Origin: Vitellaria paradoxa
Taxonomy: Eukaryota; Streptophyta; Magnoliopsida; Ericales; Sapotaceae
DNA: 64,000 nt
Assembly: GCA_019916065.1 (NCBI GenBank)
Contig: CM034233.1
Location: 18,684,436 to 18,748,435 of the forward strand
Reading direction: 5' to 3'
In this document: positions 48,201 through 60,900 of the stretch, in pieces
Layout of the letters: each line of letters starts with the position of its first letter
How positions within the stretch are numbered: position 1 is the first letter of the stretch
Program-made: the position numbers and the translations under genes
Notes under the pieces: model-generated
Databases searched by the model: none
The model's input: only the letters and a program-made list of their open reading frames with translations
What the model was told of the DNA's origin: nothing

Positions 48201-49130
48201 AAAATCTAATGGTGACCTAATGATTGTATGTCTTTATGTTGATGACTTGATATTTACAAGAAATTGTGAGACAATGTTTGTATTCAGGGAGACAATGACT
48301 TGTCAATTCAAAATGACAAACAAGGGACTAATGTCATATTTATTGGGGATTTTACAACAACTGACAATAGCATCTTCATTTCCCCAATCCAGACACCAAT
48401 TGCAGAACGTTTGGAGATGAAGAAAGAATGAAGAGGAAAAATAGTAAACCCCACTTACTTTAAGAGCATAGTTGGTAGTTTACGATATTTAACTTTCACT
48501 AGGCCAAATATTATATATGGAATTGGAATTATCAGTCACTTTATGGAAAAGTCTTACCAATCACACTTTCAAACAGCAAAGAGAATTTTGTGATATGTTA
48601 ATGGTACTCGGGGTCATGGAATGTTTTATACTTACACTAGTAATTTCAATCTAGTGGGGTACATAGACAGTGATTGGGCAAGTGATGTAGAGACTCAAAA
48701 AAGTACATCCAAGTATGTTTTCTATCTTGGAACATGAATGTTTTCCTGATCATCTAAGAAGCAACAAATAGTCGCTTTATCAACAGTAAAAGCAAAATAC
48801 ATAGCAGTAACCTCTGTAGTATGTCAAGTAGTTTGGCTTCCCAGAATACTTATTGAACTAGGAAACGAGCAAAAAGTTCCTACAAAAATCATGTGTGACA
48901 ACAAGTCTGTTATTGCGTTAGCCAAAAATCTGGTGTTTCATGGCAGAAATAAGCATATTGGCATCAAGTGTCATTATATTTGAGAATTAGTTAAAGATGA
49001 GGAGATAAAGCTCGAGTTTTATCGATCAGAAGAACAAGTGACAGATATTTTAACAAAGCCATTAAAAGCAGATTTATTTGAAAAGTTGAAGTTATGCTTG
49101 GTGTTATTGATTTCAAAGACGGGTTTAAAG
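45237..49130 (+). pseudogene. Copia gag-pol pseudogene (second copia element)
   Basis: Gag is open to 45509 (NWSIQLKVFFQFQDLWNLVE), then broken. The zinc knuckle near 45970 reads CYRYNRFKHYKSEC, with Tyr for the second Cys and Lys for the usual Gly. The protease motif WYVDTGCSNHMSG (from about 46121) keeps the catalytic Asp. Integrase pieces run at about 46600-47270, including NGIAERKNRIIFEMARSMLK. RT pieces run at 47840-48420, with the active site CLYVDDLIFT near 48240. RNase H includes MCDNKSVIALAKN and ends VTDILTKPLKADLFEKLK near 49090. Many in-frame stops and small indels make it non-functional. The C-terminal phrasing resembles the Tork/TNT1 side of copia; this is an impression, not a placement. 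Confidence 0.9.
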
Positions 49131-49135
49131 GAGGT

Positions 49136-49474
49136 TGTTAAAATAAGTAAACTTATCTTTGCAGTTTTTTTAACCACTCGAATGGATTTACTTTTTATAT
49201 TTTCTTTCTTAATTAAGAGTGAATTTAGGCCACCGAATCCAAAGCCATACAATGTAATTTGTGGCTGTTAAATTTTTTACTTATTTTGTATTTTGCCTAG
49301 ATATAAGCATGTATATGAGTATATATATGTATGCATTCACTTGTTGTATTCAATTCCGAAAAAAACAAAAGGAAAATAAGTCTTCTCCTTTGCAAGAATA
49401 AATTTCTTTCTTCTTCCTCTCTATCATTTTTTTTTTCTGTGTGCAATATCATTATTTTTTTCAAGCATCCTACA
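49136..49474 (+). repeat. 3' LTR of the second copia element
   Basis: TG...CA ends; preceded by the purine tract and followed by AAGAA. It shares CCATACAATGTAATTTGTGG and TATGAGTATATATATGTATG with the 5' LTR. Confidence 0.92.
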
Positions 49475-49479
49475 AAGAA

Positions 49480-50709
49480 AAATATTGCCATAAAATTAAT
49501 CCGAATGGCATTGCTATAAAAAAAAAAGTGCCCCCCTCCAACAGTCTCTTTCATTCACTGGTATTAGTCCATTAATTCAACTGAAATGACAACGAAAAGG
49601 GGAAAAAAATTGAATATTTTAAACTGTAGCTTGAGGGATTGAAATGAAATGAAAAAAATGAAACATGTTACTTTAAAGAGACCACTTTTGAGAATAGTTT
49701 GCAAGAAGCTCTCTTTTTGAGCAATCCTTTTTTTAAAACAAGTTAAATTAAATGAAAAACAAGTTTAATTTAGAATTTTTCAAAAAAATATATACATACA
49801 CTTGGGCAAACAATTTCATATAAAACATAAAATGTTTTTCAAAAGCACCCATAATGTCCTATCCGTTTTTTTCGACTTTCTTTCCAGTGGAAAAAAAAAA
49901 CTTGCAATTGACAGCAACTTTTGTTTTTGTCGCTGCAGAAAGCTGTGTACTGGAATCCATGTCTGTTGTTGAAGTTTGCGGTTGAATATGGAATAGATTT
50001 TGATTCAAATGTGTGACTTGCAACAGAGAAAAAGCATGTGAATGGGTAGAAATTGGAGAAAGGTGATGTATCAAATGTGGGGTTGTAGCTTGAAGGAACG
50101 GTGAGGGGAAAAAAAAAATTCCTCTTTCGGATGACTGGAAGTGGGTGACTGTGCATCACATGAACTTTTTCTATATATACAGAGAAACTTTTTCTACATA
50201 TACAGAGAGAGAGAGAGAGTCTCAATGAGCAAGTGCCAAAAGGTCATGGGTACATGTATTTGATGCCATACCCATCTCTTTTCAGCACAATTAGCTTGCT
50301 GACGTCCCCTTCACGAGAATGACCATTTCCAACTCTTTGTTTTCTTCCGCTAGCTCTTCCATCTGTTTGTCCTCTTCCCCTCTTGGAATGTGTGCTCGAT
50401 ACTCTCTCACTCTCTCTCTAAAAGTTCATACTTTTATCAACTTCAACTAGATTCGTTACTCGTGGTACTGATGATTCATAAAATAATAAAAAATCATTAC
50501 GAGTCTTTCAGAGCATTTAATTTGGAAAGATTTCTGTTAATTAACAGTACAAAAACATGAAACCAAAGCAAAGCAAAAACAAGAAAGATTAAAGTTTTGT
50601 ACGGACAAAAGACCCTTTATTTTTTATGGCATTGCTAGAGCTGAAACCAGTCACTAGCTATCCACGAACCAATATTCCGACAAACACCTATCGGAGTTTG
50701 AGAAAACAT

Positions 50710-50746
<37 letters not shown>

Positions 50747-50890
50747 GCATATATAAATGCAAAAAACCGTGCCCTCTTTATTAATTTCTCCATTAAGATC
50801 TCCAAAAGCTCATCACCTTAATTTCAACTCAACTAATAAAAATGTTCTACTTTATACACCAGTACCTAGGTGCCAAAATATGCAAGGATT
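49480..50890. other. Intergenic DNA between the copia element and the HD-Zip gene
   Basis: A minus frame at 50225-49839 (128 codons) overlaps a second one (50074-49859). Neither matches a family I recognise, and both run into a poly-T stretch. A (CT)n microsatellite lies at about 50712-50744 and a GA-rich run near 50204-50220. No gene is called. Confidence 0.45.
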
Positions 50891-50998
50891 TGATATTAAG
50901 CCTTGTAAATATATATATATATATAAGACATGTTGATGATAATCTCTCTTAATTTCTCGACTTTAATTATATTCCATATCAGGCCACCTGGGCTGAAT

Positions 50999-52675
50999 TC
51001 AATTGAAATGTTGTTGTTCCAGCCACGGCCAAAACCCGGTTTGATCATCAATGCCGCAGAACATGTTACAAAAGCTTTCTTCTTTGACGGATTGATCAAT
51101 CTTCTGGCATTGGAGGTGGCCTGGTCTTGTTGATGATGATGAGCTTTGGAAGAGTAGTTGGGACACACCAGGAGGAGGAGGAGGCCTCGTGGATGGTGGA
51201 AAGAGGGGTCTACTCGTCGTGTGAGGAGTGGAGAGAGGGCTGTCAATGGCGGGTGTCCTTGACGTGTCCAGCTTCACATCAGAGCCGTTTTCACTTCTGT
51301 TACTGCTGGAACCCTCTGTCTCTTTGTTGAGGTTGATTGACTCAGTTGGCTCTCTACTTTTAAGTGCCAGTATCTGCGTACATTCAATGAAATTGATGAA
51401 CAATTAAACATCATATATACACACGTACATGCCTTAATTTTAAAAAGCGGCCGATACCAATATATAACCTCGTTACTTAATGTTTTTGAGCCCTTCAATT
51501 TTAGTTAAACTCTTGTTTTTCTACCCGTTACACCCATTATTTTTTATTACGACTACATCGACGGATACCGTTTTTTAACGCCATACATGCATAGGCTAGG
51601 CAAAGACATGTATACAGATTTTTTTTTATGCTGATATTGGTTGTGATATTTAGGAAAATACTGTTGATTTTGACATATTTGATGGAAGTACTGTTAAATT
51701 AGAAACGCAGTCTCAGTCTCAGATTACATTTTTAAGTGGAAATTTTGGAGAGAGATGGATTCTTCAAATTGTGATTTGGCAAAGACTAGTAAAATATATA
51801 TTCGATGTGTGTTTTCAAGTTGGCAAAATGATGCATGGTTGTTCATAAGGCCATCTAAAATGATTTGTGAACTAGCCACGACATATGATAGAGGAATCAT
51901 CAGTTATTCAAATGGATGATATTTTGGTTTGTTTATCAATATACCCAGATTCATTCTTTGACATAAAAATATATATACAGATATAGATATACCTCAGCTT
52001 GGAGTTTCTGATTGTGAGCTTGGAGGGCATCATTATCAGCTTTAATGGCATCAAACTGTCTCTTGAGGACATCATAGTCTTTCTCTAATTGTTTGGTCTT
52101 CCACCTGGCCCTCCTGTTCTGAAACCAGATAGCGATTTGTCTGGGCTGGAGACCAAGAGCTCTAGCCAACTGCATTTTCCTCTCGGGCTCAAGCTTGTTA
52201 CCCAACTCAAAGTTCCTCTCAAGCGTTTTGACTTGTTCCATGGTCAGCCTCCTCTTCTTCTCCCCAGTAACTAATTGTGAACCATCATCAGACAAATCAT
52301 CATCCCCGTTTGTACTTTCCTGATGATGATTATCACAAGCTTCAATACCCGGAAACGACATGGATCTCTTCCCTAAAAGTGAAGCAACACCTGCACCGCC
52401 CAAAAAACATTTTAGAATTAATCCTATTTAAGAGGATTAATTGTGTATGCTTTATGGTGTATATATATATATATATATATAAACGTATATATCAATATTT
52501 AAATGAATACCATATAGATCAAAAATGAAATTTAGAGAGTACCATGGAAGTCTTGAGAAGTGCATGGGGGTAAAATTTGGCTGAGAGAGGTGGGAGGTTG
52601 ATGGTCATCTTGATGATCATGAGGAGTTTGCAGCATGAAATTGGCTGGGAAGAAGGCCATTTCAATCAAGGTCAT
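50999..52675 (-). CDS. HB13: HD-Zip class I transcription factor, ATHB13/ATHB23 type
   Basis: Three exons (52675-52543, 52390-51993, 51373-50999) with GT-AG borders predict 301 aa. The homeodomain is at about 88-143 ([20 protein letters not shown] ... [20 protein letters not shown]). The zipper follows directly, with heptad positions L146, L153, I160, L167, L174 and L181. A conserved block [17 protein letters not shown] follows, and the tryptophan-rich activation end is [20 protein letters not shown]. Such proteins dimerise on CAATNATTG sites in the nucleus and control cell expansion and abiotic stress responses. The start was chosen by analogy with relatives that begin M-x-x-x-G-M-(A/S)-F-F-P; an in-frame ATG 42 bases upstream (52717) would give 315 aa. 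The symbol marks the closest group, not a proven orthologue. Confidence 0.93.
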
Positions 52676-52742
52676 GACATAGACTACTGCCCACCAATCT
52701 AGAGAACAGTGGTGCATGCTAATCTGACTGCCATTGATCTTT

Positions 52743-52812
52743 TGAGAGAGAGAGAGAGAGAGAGAGAGAGGTTTTAGTGTGAAAGAGGGAAAGAAGAGGC
52801 TTTAATATATTA
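52743..52812 (-). promoter_or_regulatory. Core promoter and CT-rich leader of the HD-Zip gene
   Basis: On the minus strand an AT-rich TATA-like TTTAATATATTAAA lies near 52801-52814. About 40 bp downstream is a (CT)n tract (GA on the plus strand, 52743-52770) that would fall in the 5' leader. CT-rich leaders are common in plant genes. A further (AC)n microsatellite at 52923-52943 is upstream. Confidence 0.45.
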
Positions 52813-52814
52813 AA

Positions 52815-55800
52815 AAAAATGAGAATTTCTTCAATTGGAACGAGATGTATTCATTGATGTATGATGGATCGCTCATATACCATATCAATTCCAAGGATTT
52901 ATATATTATGTATATTTCTCATACACACACACACACACACACAGAGAGATGTCACTTTCTCTTATTGTGGGATTTTATTTAATTTTTCTCTTTTTTATTA
53001 TTTAATATATAAAACTAGTGATTTCTTGACATCAAATTTGTTTATTCAATAATTTCAGGTTATTCCAGTAATTTTTTTTTTTTCTTACCCCATATGACAC
53101 AGGGTGGTAAATTTTCTAGGGCAGAAAAAAAAATTAGGGTTCATATATATTAATTGTATATATGCTTTTCAAGTATTAAGTGGTGACTTCATGAAACAAA
53201 CAAATGGAAACTGGGATTAATAACTCTATAAAATTGAGTGTCTTTAGATGGGCGAGCTATTTTAAGAAGAAAATTTAAGACTTGTGGTGTGCTTAGAAAA
53301 ATATGAATGTGTAATAATTTATACGTTGGTTCAGTTTTGTCATGACAAGAGGTTATTTAAGAAAAAGGACATGTAAGTTGGCTATATATCTTTCGGCCCT
53401 GAGGGTTCTGCATTGAAGTGAGAGAGGGAAAGAGAAAGAAGGGGCAGGAATCAAGGAATGGGTCCAACAAGGGGGCAGGGGTTGCCACCTAATCCACCAA
53501 CAGGTATCATGCAACAGGACTAAGCCCTTTACCATCCATTATCCCTCGGCAATGGGTGAGAGAGAGAAAGAGAGAGAGAATTTCTGAAATACCCTCTTGC
53601 TTAACCCTACCAAGCTGGTCTTTTTTGTCTTTGTGCCCCAGTGTCAGTCTCTGTCACACCACCCAAATTGCCTTTGACGTCTCCCCACCCCTCTCCCCCC
53701 TCTCTGTATATTCCCATTACATCCAATAATTCAATACCCTAGCTACGCTTTCTAATGTAAATCCAAGTATTAATTAACATGAGATTGGGAGTAAATACTT
53801 ATTTTTTTTCAAGTAATTAACATACTATTGTAACAATTTTTTTTAAGAAAACAAAAAACCCCGTTCTCACATCATTTTAATTAACGGTAAGCAAAAATTA
53901 GTTAAATTAAATTTTTGAACCGTACCATTTATATTTGGTTTAAACATTTCACTTTATTTGTTTAATTTAATTAGTTTGGTTTGAAAATTATGTAAATCTA
54001 GATTTTTGGTATGGTGTTTAAGAAAATAAAACCAAACTAACTGAATTACTTCTATTATATATAGAATTATACATTAGCATGTATTTACTAAAATATCAAA
54101 ATATATAGTTTAAAACATATTAAAATTGAACCAGTCAAATTCTAAATCAAAATAATTCACAAATAGAACTGAATAATTTGTCACTCACTCTTACTTAGTT
54201 TTATTTTGTGAAAATAAAAATTTTTATCGATTCTATTGTACACTTTAAAATTGAATTAACCACCAAAGCTCATCCTTGAATATAACAACGATTTTTAAGA
54301 AATTATACTGAATAAACATTTTTCTTTTTGCAATTTGGTTAATTTTTTTTTTTCTCCAATTCTCAAATTAATTGATAATTTTTCATGCCTTCACCTTGTC
54401 AATATTTTTTTCTGTCCGTACCTTAATTTAAAGCTTTTGCAATCATAAACCTCAAATCATGCGAAAAACGAAAAGAAACTAAGAAACATGAAAATAGAGA
54501 CAACATATGCTGATAATAACTTGTAAATGAAGAAATCCAAAAGATGATTCTCCATGGCCTTGGCTTGGTAACTGAAGAGTCCAATAACTATTACAATTAG
54601 GAGGGTTGAGGGGGTCCACATAATTCTTCAACCAATACACAATTTGCATGCCCTGTCAATTTTCACTGCTATTTCTTCTTCTCCCTTGCTAGGCCCCCAT
54701 GAAAAGATACAAGCGTCCAACTAACCGTACCAACAACTAGTTTAAATTATACACAGCAATACAAGCTGCCAGAGATTCGCAGATAATCCAATCTTTGCTT
54801 TGGCAATTAATTTATATGTGGTTGAGCACTCTTACGTGCAGGATTTATATAGGATCCACACCTAGGAATTAGACAACTGTTGGGATTAGTCATGAGTAAA
54901 TCGGCTTTTCATATCATCTCTTATTACATCGAGCAGTTGTAACGTTAATCATAAGATTGTTAAACGTTAATAAAATAAATATGATGTATGTAATTAATAC
55001 AATAATATCAACAGAATAAATTAATATGAAAAATATACTTGTTTGTTCCATCATCTAACTTCGGTTTATAAAATTGTACCATTTTTGAGTCTAGAAAATT
55101 AGAATTAGATTATTAGAGTTTGATCTTTTTTTTTTTTTCGTCCTAAACTTTATTACAATCATCAATAGTAAAAAACTATCTAAATAGATAAGTGCAAAAT
55201 GATTTTTATCATATATATCTCATATTTAACTTAGTTCTAACTCGTTTTTGATAAAAATAAAATTAATTAATATATGTTTAATATTGAGAAAATTTCAAAC
55301 ATTATATTCCACTATGGGCTCTAGCTAGTAACCCTCTATAAATTGGTTGATGCATCCAAACTAGAAGGTCTGATATTCAAAGGACTAGTGACAACGGAAT
55401 CAATATAACCTTTGTTCACATCAATAAATGGATGATGCTGGCCCTGAGAAAATGAGACATATTATTACCATATTTTTCCTTTCTTTCTTTCATGGATATT
55501 TGAAATTACATGACTGCTTTGGATTTTAAGCCCAAGAAGCATAAATTTGTGTAGATTTATACATAGATTTACATTGGGAAAGTACATGCATGCATGTATA
55601 TATATATATATATATATTTTTTCTTATTTGAAGAGTTGTCAAATGTATCTTTTTGATGGGAAATCATTAGTTGCCTTATTCTTCAATATTGGGGATATAT
55701 CTAATGTCGAGAAAGAATAATATATTATTATATATAGGACCCATTTATCTTTGTATCCTGGTGGTGATGATGGGAGGGGTGAAGTTGGGTCCCTCAACTT

Positions 55801-57640
55801 TACTGATTTTTATATTGCTCAAAGACAGGCTAGTCTCAGTGCCATCACATGACTTCATTAGTTGGAAGCTGAAGGGATACCCATTGGAATAGGGTGGATC
55901 CATGTTCTCTCTTATAGCCCCTCATCATATTATATTATATTATATATTAGATATAGGATGACACTGTTTATACAGGTATATAGAAACATATATATCAGAA
56001 ATAGTAAAAGAAACAGCTGAATCTTCTGATCCACATGCCCTCATGTTTCTGGTGTGCTCAGCCTGAAACTGATCCCATGTGCCTTCTTTTTGCTTGACGT
56101 CACACAATTTCTCATCTCTCTCTCTCCCTCCGTTGATGGTGATTCGTCAACCACTGGTTCTCTGCTGTGCTTTGTTCGTAGTATTTTTTTTCTTTTAGCT
56201 GGATATGTTCAATATTCTACGCGTGGTGGGCCAATTCATCCGACCTTTGATAAACTACATGTCTTTGTCGTGTTATTTTTATGTTTATTTTTTTCTTTCC
56301 ATTAAATGATGTTTCACTTTTAATTTCTTGAACAAAAGACAAGAAATCATTGAATCTCGACGTACGATTTTGAGGCTAATCTTGGGGTGACTTGTTTTTA
56401 TGGCCAATACATGCCGGTTATGCCCATTAATTTTTCTGAACTGATTCAATTCTCTGCATTTTTCTATTTAGGTGACTGTACATTAATTTTTTTTTTTTTA
56501 AATTATCATCTAGTGCATAGATTTTCTATTTTAGGGAGCTAGGCTTTAGAAACTTGACTACAGAACTCTGCAGTTGAAATGCACTGCAGCTCCCCATTAT
56601 TATTAAAAAAAAAAATGAAAAAAAGACTATTTTCTTATACTCTTTACATCCCTAAAACAAAGAATTTCCTTGGCCGTAAAATCCGAGGGAGATTCCTTAG
56701 GCTGCTTCCATATTTGAAAATTTGCATATTCAAGCATGCATCTAAAACATAATTCTATGATTATTATTTTTAGGGATTTGAGAAACTATGTCAGTCTTAT
56801 GATTTACAATTAAAATTGTCGAATTAAAATTCAAAAATTTAGATACATTAATTCATGGGTTTTTTATTTTTATTTTTAACTAAATTAGTGTGAATGCAAT
56901 TGTAGAATTTTAATTCAACAATCCTAAATTAATGTCACCAGAATGACATAGCTCCCCCCCTTTTCTATTATTAGATTTCGAATGGGACCCAACTTGGGTT
57001 GCGCTGGTCATTCATGTCGACGGTCTTATAATGCATCAAAACAAGTGACAAGACGAAGGAATGGAATTGCATAATTCTCTGGTTAGGATGTACGTACGGA
57101 TGCATGGCAGGGGCTTGAGATACATTTATCATCTGGCCTAAATTAATTTCTTCCCCATTTTGTTCTGTTAAATCTATTGTTCATGAAGATTGATTTCACA
57201 ATTAAATACTTGGGACATGCTTACCCACGCTCATCGTGAATGAAATACATTTGAAACCAGTTTTATATATTGAGAAAACTAGATGGCCCCAAAATGAATT
57301 GGCCAACAGTTGCCGGCCGGTAGGCCACCGCTAGAGTTGCCCAAGTCCCAAACCAGACCTGCCCAACTAATTAGCTAACATCCAAGGCTACAACAGATTT
57401 GGAAACGTCTCCAGATTTACAAATTGTTTACTATTATTAAATGAACATTAAAATCAGCTCAATTACATCTTTTGATCGAGGGAAGCCGCCACAAAAAGGA
57501 ATGAAAAACTAAGACCTCATATACTGTTACATAATAAATGGAATGATAAGGTATAAGACTTACTCTATGCTTTCTTTTGTGAACGAAAATTTACACACTG
57601 CGTATGTTACAGATGTTCCCAACAATTGGGAAAAAAATGA
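52815..57640. other. Intergenic DNA, no gene supported
   Basis: AT-rich. At about 53840-54280 there is a block with AGTTTGGTTTGAAAA-like and complementary AACCAAACTAAC motifs, resembling a degenerate MITE. (TA)n runs lie near 52460-52480 and 55596-55617. The frames at 55671-55892 and 56054-56305 show no recognisable domain. Confidence 0.5.
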
Positions 57641-57804
57641 ATGAATTGGAATATGAAATACGTAGCTCTGTCCCAAGGGAAATTATAAGTTGCTTGCAGG
57701 AGTAGCGCCAGACCAACCCTCAGGAGAAGTTTGTCATTTGGATCTGTTCGAAATTGTTCTGAGGATCGTACACAAGTTGGTCGTCACCTCACTGAGAAAG
57801 CAAG

Positions 57805-59773
57805 TCAGCCAAAATGGAAACCAGACGACCTGAAGGAACTGCTGGACAGTTGTGGCAGCTTGAGCGTTGCAATAATCCCAGCCGCAAGGGCGCTCAAGGA
57901 AGCCAAAACAAATGCAGGTATATTTCCTCCGCCAAATAGAGCATCCCAAGGACCCGCACCGAGGGATACAATCATCTGGAGAAACATTGAAGTATACGCA
58001 TCAGGGAAATGTGCACAAGTAGTCTCATCCCCCAACATTTGCCCCACATGTCAACTTGAAGCGTAACAATACAAGACACACACTAGAAGAATTGTAATGT
58101 ATAAAAAATTCGTATACTGAAATGAAAACAGAAACTGATACAAACTGTAATGAACTACCTGAGGTATGACAATTGCAAGATTTAGAACCCCTATGGCCAA
58201 GCCTGCAAAGATGCACAACTCCACCCCTCAGCCTACAGCTAATTTGTAAATCAGGAGGGGGGGAAAAAGGGGGGGGGGGGGGAGGGCGCAAATCGAAAGC
58301 ATGTATATTTTACACAAACCTTGACCACCTCCTGAATCAGCAGTCAACTCTGCCGTAACAGAAAAGGGCACGCTATAAGTAATCTGCAAGAAGCAACAGA
58401 GAATTCATGCAAAACAACAAATTAGACAGGAAGAACCAGAAGAAAATGGGCATAAGGCGGAAATGCAACGTTCTTTGAACAAGATTATGAATGCATGTAG
58501 TATCTATAAATATGAGCAGCACTTTAGACAGTCCCATGGATGCTATCATGCCACATCAGCTGGGTGGGACCCACCTCCATCACTGATGTGGCATGAACGA
58601 TCTTAGCCGCATGTGTTGATACCCACAACTATGCCTAGAAAAACTCTTATACATATATATGACATGGAGAGTGGGAGTCAATAATCAACCACAAATAATG
58701 GAGCACTACCACCATGCAGCAGGAAAGTGATACTTACAGCGAGGGGAAAACCAAGAATGGAGAAAACCACCAACGAGGTAATCTCAATTGCTCCATTTCC
58801 TCCAATTACCCGCTGAATCCCTTTGGAATACTCTATTCTTGAAACCAAACTAATTATAGCAGTACAAGCCATGCAGGCAAACACCATAAAATTGCTCATT
58901 GCCCAAACAAGCCTTGCACCCATCCACTTGCACATTGGCTCAATGAAGAAGGAGCTAATGCCAAGAACAACCTAATCCAAAACAACGTTCTTGTTTAATA
59001 AAAAGTAGACTGGAAGGAAAAAAGAGGGAGAGAGAGAGAGGGGTGCAATGGACAAGTAAAGCTCATGATGCTCAATTTTGAGTTCTTACTGAATTCAATA
59101 GCAAACCAAATGCACCTTCTCTAACACCTTTATTATAAGTTTCAACTTGAAGGGAATCTCCTTTTGGGTTTCCATGATAAACTTCTCTCCCCATCCAATC
59201 CGTATCAAAAAGAAAAAAGGGAAACCATGACAACTGCATGCAAGAGAATGATCGCTAAGAACGCAAGAAAAAGGACCAGGGAAAAAAGATCTAAAAACAC
59301 CAATAATTACAGGTATTATCATCAATCTTTCAACAAGTGGCTTAACTCTATAAGACAAAAACACCACAATGCTATTGCTGCAGAAAGAGCGTGCATAACA
59401 ATGAATCACTTACCCAGGTTAGAGCCATGACAGTAAGTACTGAATGCATGGCCGGTGGTAAATGCCTTAAGCTGGTTAACAAATTGACCAAGACTGCTCC
59501 AGGGTTATCACTGAAACTTTCACTTTGGTCTTCCTCAGTTTTTAAGTCTGGGTTCTTTAAATTTCTATCCATTTTATAACTGCTCTCAGACTTGTTCCTC
59601 AATGCATTGTCAACTACATGTGTATCAGGCTGGGATTTTGAAAGGTCGAAGACTATCTGTTGAGGATCATCCAAGAGAGGAGCAGAATCTGATAAATGCT
59701 GAGATTCTCTTGTTGTTAATGGAACCTCCTTTGCAAAATAGAGTGTCACAAGTGTGCATAAAGTAAGGAAAAC
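57805..59773 (-). CDS. SUC3: Sucrose transporter, SUT2/SUC3 type (3' part)
   Basis: Six exons with GT-AG borders: 59773-59414, 59233-59090, 58971-58738, 58383-58320, 58202-58159, 57975-57805. They encode the last 338 aa. The first visible exon carries the end of a membrane segment and the long central cytoplasmic loop that marks the SUT2/SUC3 clade (KEVPLTT, HLSDSAPLLDD, GAVLVNLLTSLRHLPPAMHS). Later exons hold WFPFFLFDTDWMGREVYHG, VVLGISSFFIEPMCKWMGAR, VIGGNGAIEI, ITYSVPFSVTAELTADSGGG, LAIGVLNLAIVIPQ and MIVSLGAGPWDALFGGGNIP, ending SSGFHFG. Family members are 12-helix H+/sucrose symporters of the major facilitator superfamily, mostly plasma-membrane. The N-terminal ~250 residues (helices 1-6) are missing between 59774 and 64000, so they lie beyond the window or are lost. 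Confidence 0.95.
58253..58286 (+). repeat. G-rich tract with a G14 run inside a 117-bp intron
   Basis: GGA, eight G, AAAAA, fourteen G, A, GGG on the plus strand. It lies in the intron 58203-58319 of the minus-strand transporter gene, so the transcript carries poly-C and the template strand could form a G-quadruplex. Run lengths this long are prone to sequencing error. Confidence 0.7.
58548..58594. repeat. Perfect 12-bp inverted repeat in a transporter intron
   Basis: ATGCCACATCAG (58548-58559) and CTGATGTGGCAT (58583-58594) are exact complements. The 23-bp loop contains the smaller palindrome GTGGGACCCAC. It lies in the intron 58384-58737 and could form a hairpin in RNA or be a MITE relic. 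Confidence 0.8.
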
Positions 59774-60755
59774 CTGCACGCAAACCAGACAAACTTCTTT
59801 GGATTGCAAATAATGTTTGAAAAAAAAAAAAGAAAAAGAAAAGAAAAGAAAGATCTCGGCAGAATATCAGCAGCAACGAAATTTAATGAAGAAAATTGGA
59901 ATATTTCGGTCAAATAAGAAACAGAGATGATAATGAACTCAGATTGACAAGTACCTAAAAATAAAATTACAGATGAAATTACACAATTCTTCTAAGACTA
60001 ATTGTCAAAAACTAATATATAATATGCAAATAGTCAATTCAAAAATCCTTAGTCTCAACCACATGGACAAAAATTAGTAATCAAATCATAAACATGAATC
60101 CCATAGCAGACACCATACCGTTTTCCCATGTAGGTGAACTTAGTGTAGCATTACAGATTCACTATAAATATTTTATGTTCATCAAAAGATATTATCTCAT
60201 AAAATTTATTGTACTTGACATGAAAAAAATGAGAAACCTTCAAGCATCAAAGCCTTATTTATGGATTAACAATTTTGTAACATTAGGGCCAAAAAAAAAA
60301 AAAACAAAGATTTAAGAATTATGTGATTGATAGAATACCACATGAACCAGTAAAGGGAGTGTTACTAAAAGCTCCAACCTTATCATTAATTGAATTAAGA
60401 CAATTCATTTCGGGTGGGAAAATATGAATTTATTTAACTAACTAAACTCTTTGAAAGAAACACTTCTAGTTACCATGGAAAATGATAGTGGCCCCACAAC
60501 CAAAGTTTTTGTACTGTTTTGTGATTATTGCTTTTTATAAAATTCACAAGATTACATGACAAGGTTAAACAAAAATTATATATTCTATCTACATTTATTT
60601 TTAGCATATATGTACATAAACACAACTAGTTTAACACAACCAGTCCAAAGCCTAGATCTGCAATAGGTTGGCGGCAAGCATAAATAACATGTCTCTTCCT
60701 ATGAACATGAATCCATATGACACATGACAAAAACAAATGTAGAAAGAGGAGTCTT

Positions 60756-60900
60756 GTAGCCGACCTCACTAGTTTGGGACTAAGGTTTTATTAAGTTGAT
60801 TCATGTACGTAAACACAACTTGTAGACGGAAGGCTACTTTCCTCTGACCCTCACAAGACCCCATAATGGGAGAACCTTGTTCACTGGGTTGCGCTATGTA
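60756..60900 (-). mobile_element. Degenerate Au-type SINE
   Basis: On the minus strand it runs GCGCAACCCAGTGAACAAGG, TTCTCCCATTATGGGGTCTT, GAGGGTCAGAGGAAAGTAGC and then AACTAGTGAGGTCGGCTAC. These correspond to the body and conserved 3' end (TTTGGGGTCGGCTAC) of the Au SINE family widespread in flowering plants. The 5' tRNA-like promoter part was not recognised, so it is probably truncated. Confidence 0.65.

Larger units (their letters stand above)
44839..49474 (+). mobile_element. Ty1/copia LTR retrotransposon, decayed, with target duplication
   Basis: The LTRs are 44839-45173 (335 bp) and 49136-49474 (339 bp). Both begin TGTTAAAATAAGTAAAC and end in ACA (CATCCAACA / CATCCTACA). AAGAA flanks the element on both sides (44834-44838 and 49475-49479). 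A primer site TTGGTATTGGAGCC follows the 5' LTR and resembles the complement of initiator tRNA-Met. The purine tract AAAGGAGG precedes the 3' LTR. The LTRs differ at many positions, so this insertion is clearly older than the gypsy element. Confidence 0.95.

Noticed and set aside
49839..50225. 128-codon minus-strand frame near the HD-Zip gene
   Set aside because: It begins in a GA microsatellite and runs through poly-T. No family resemblance is visible, and an overlapping second frame is equally plausible.
57731..58066. 111-codon plus-strand frame
   Set aside because: It lies antisense to the last transporter exon and 3' UTR, whose minus-strand frame has strong family matches.
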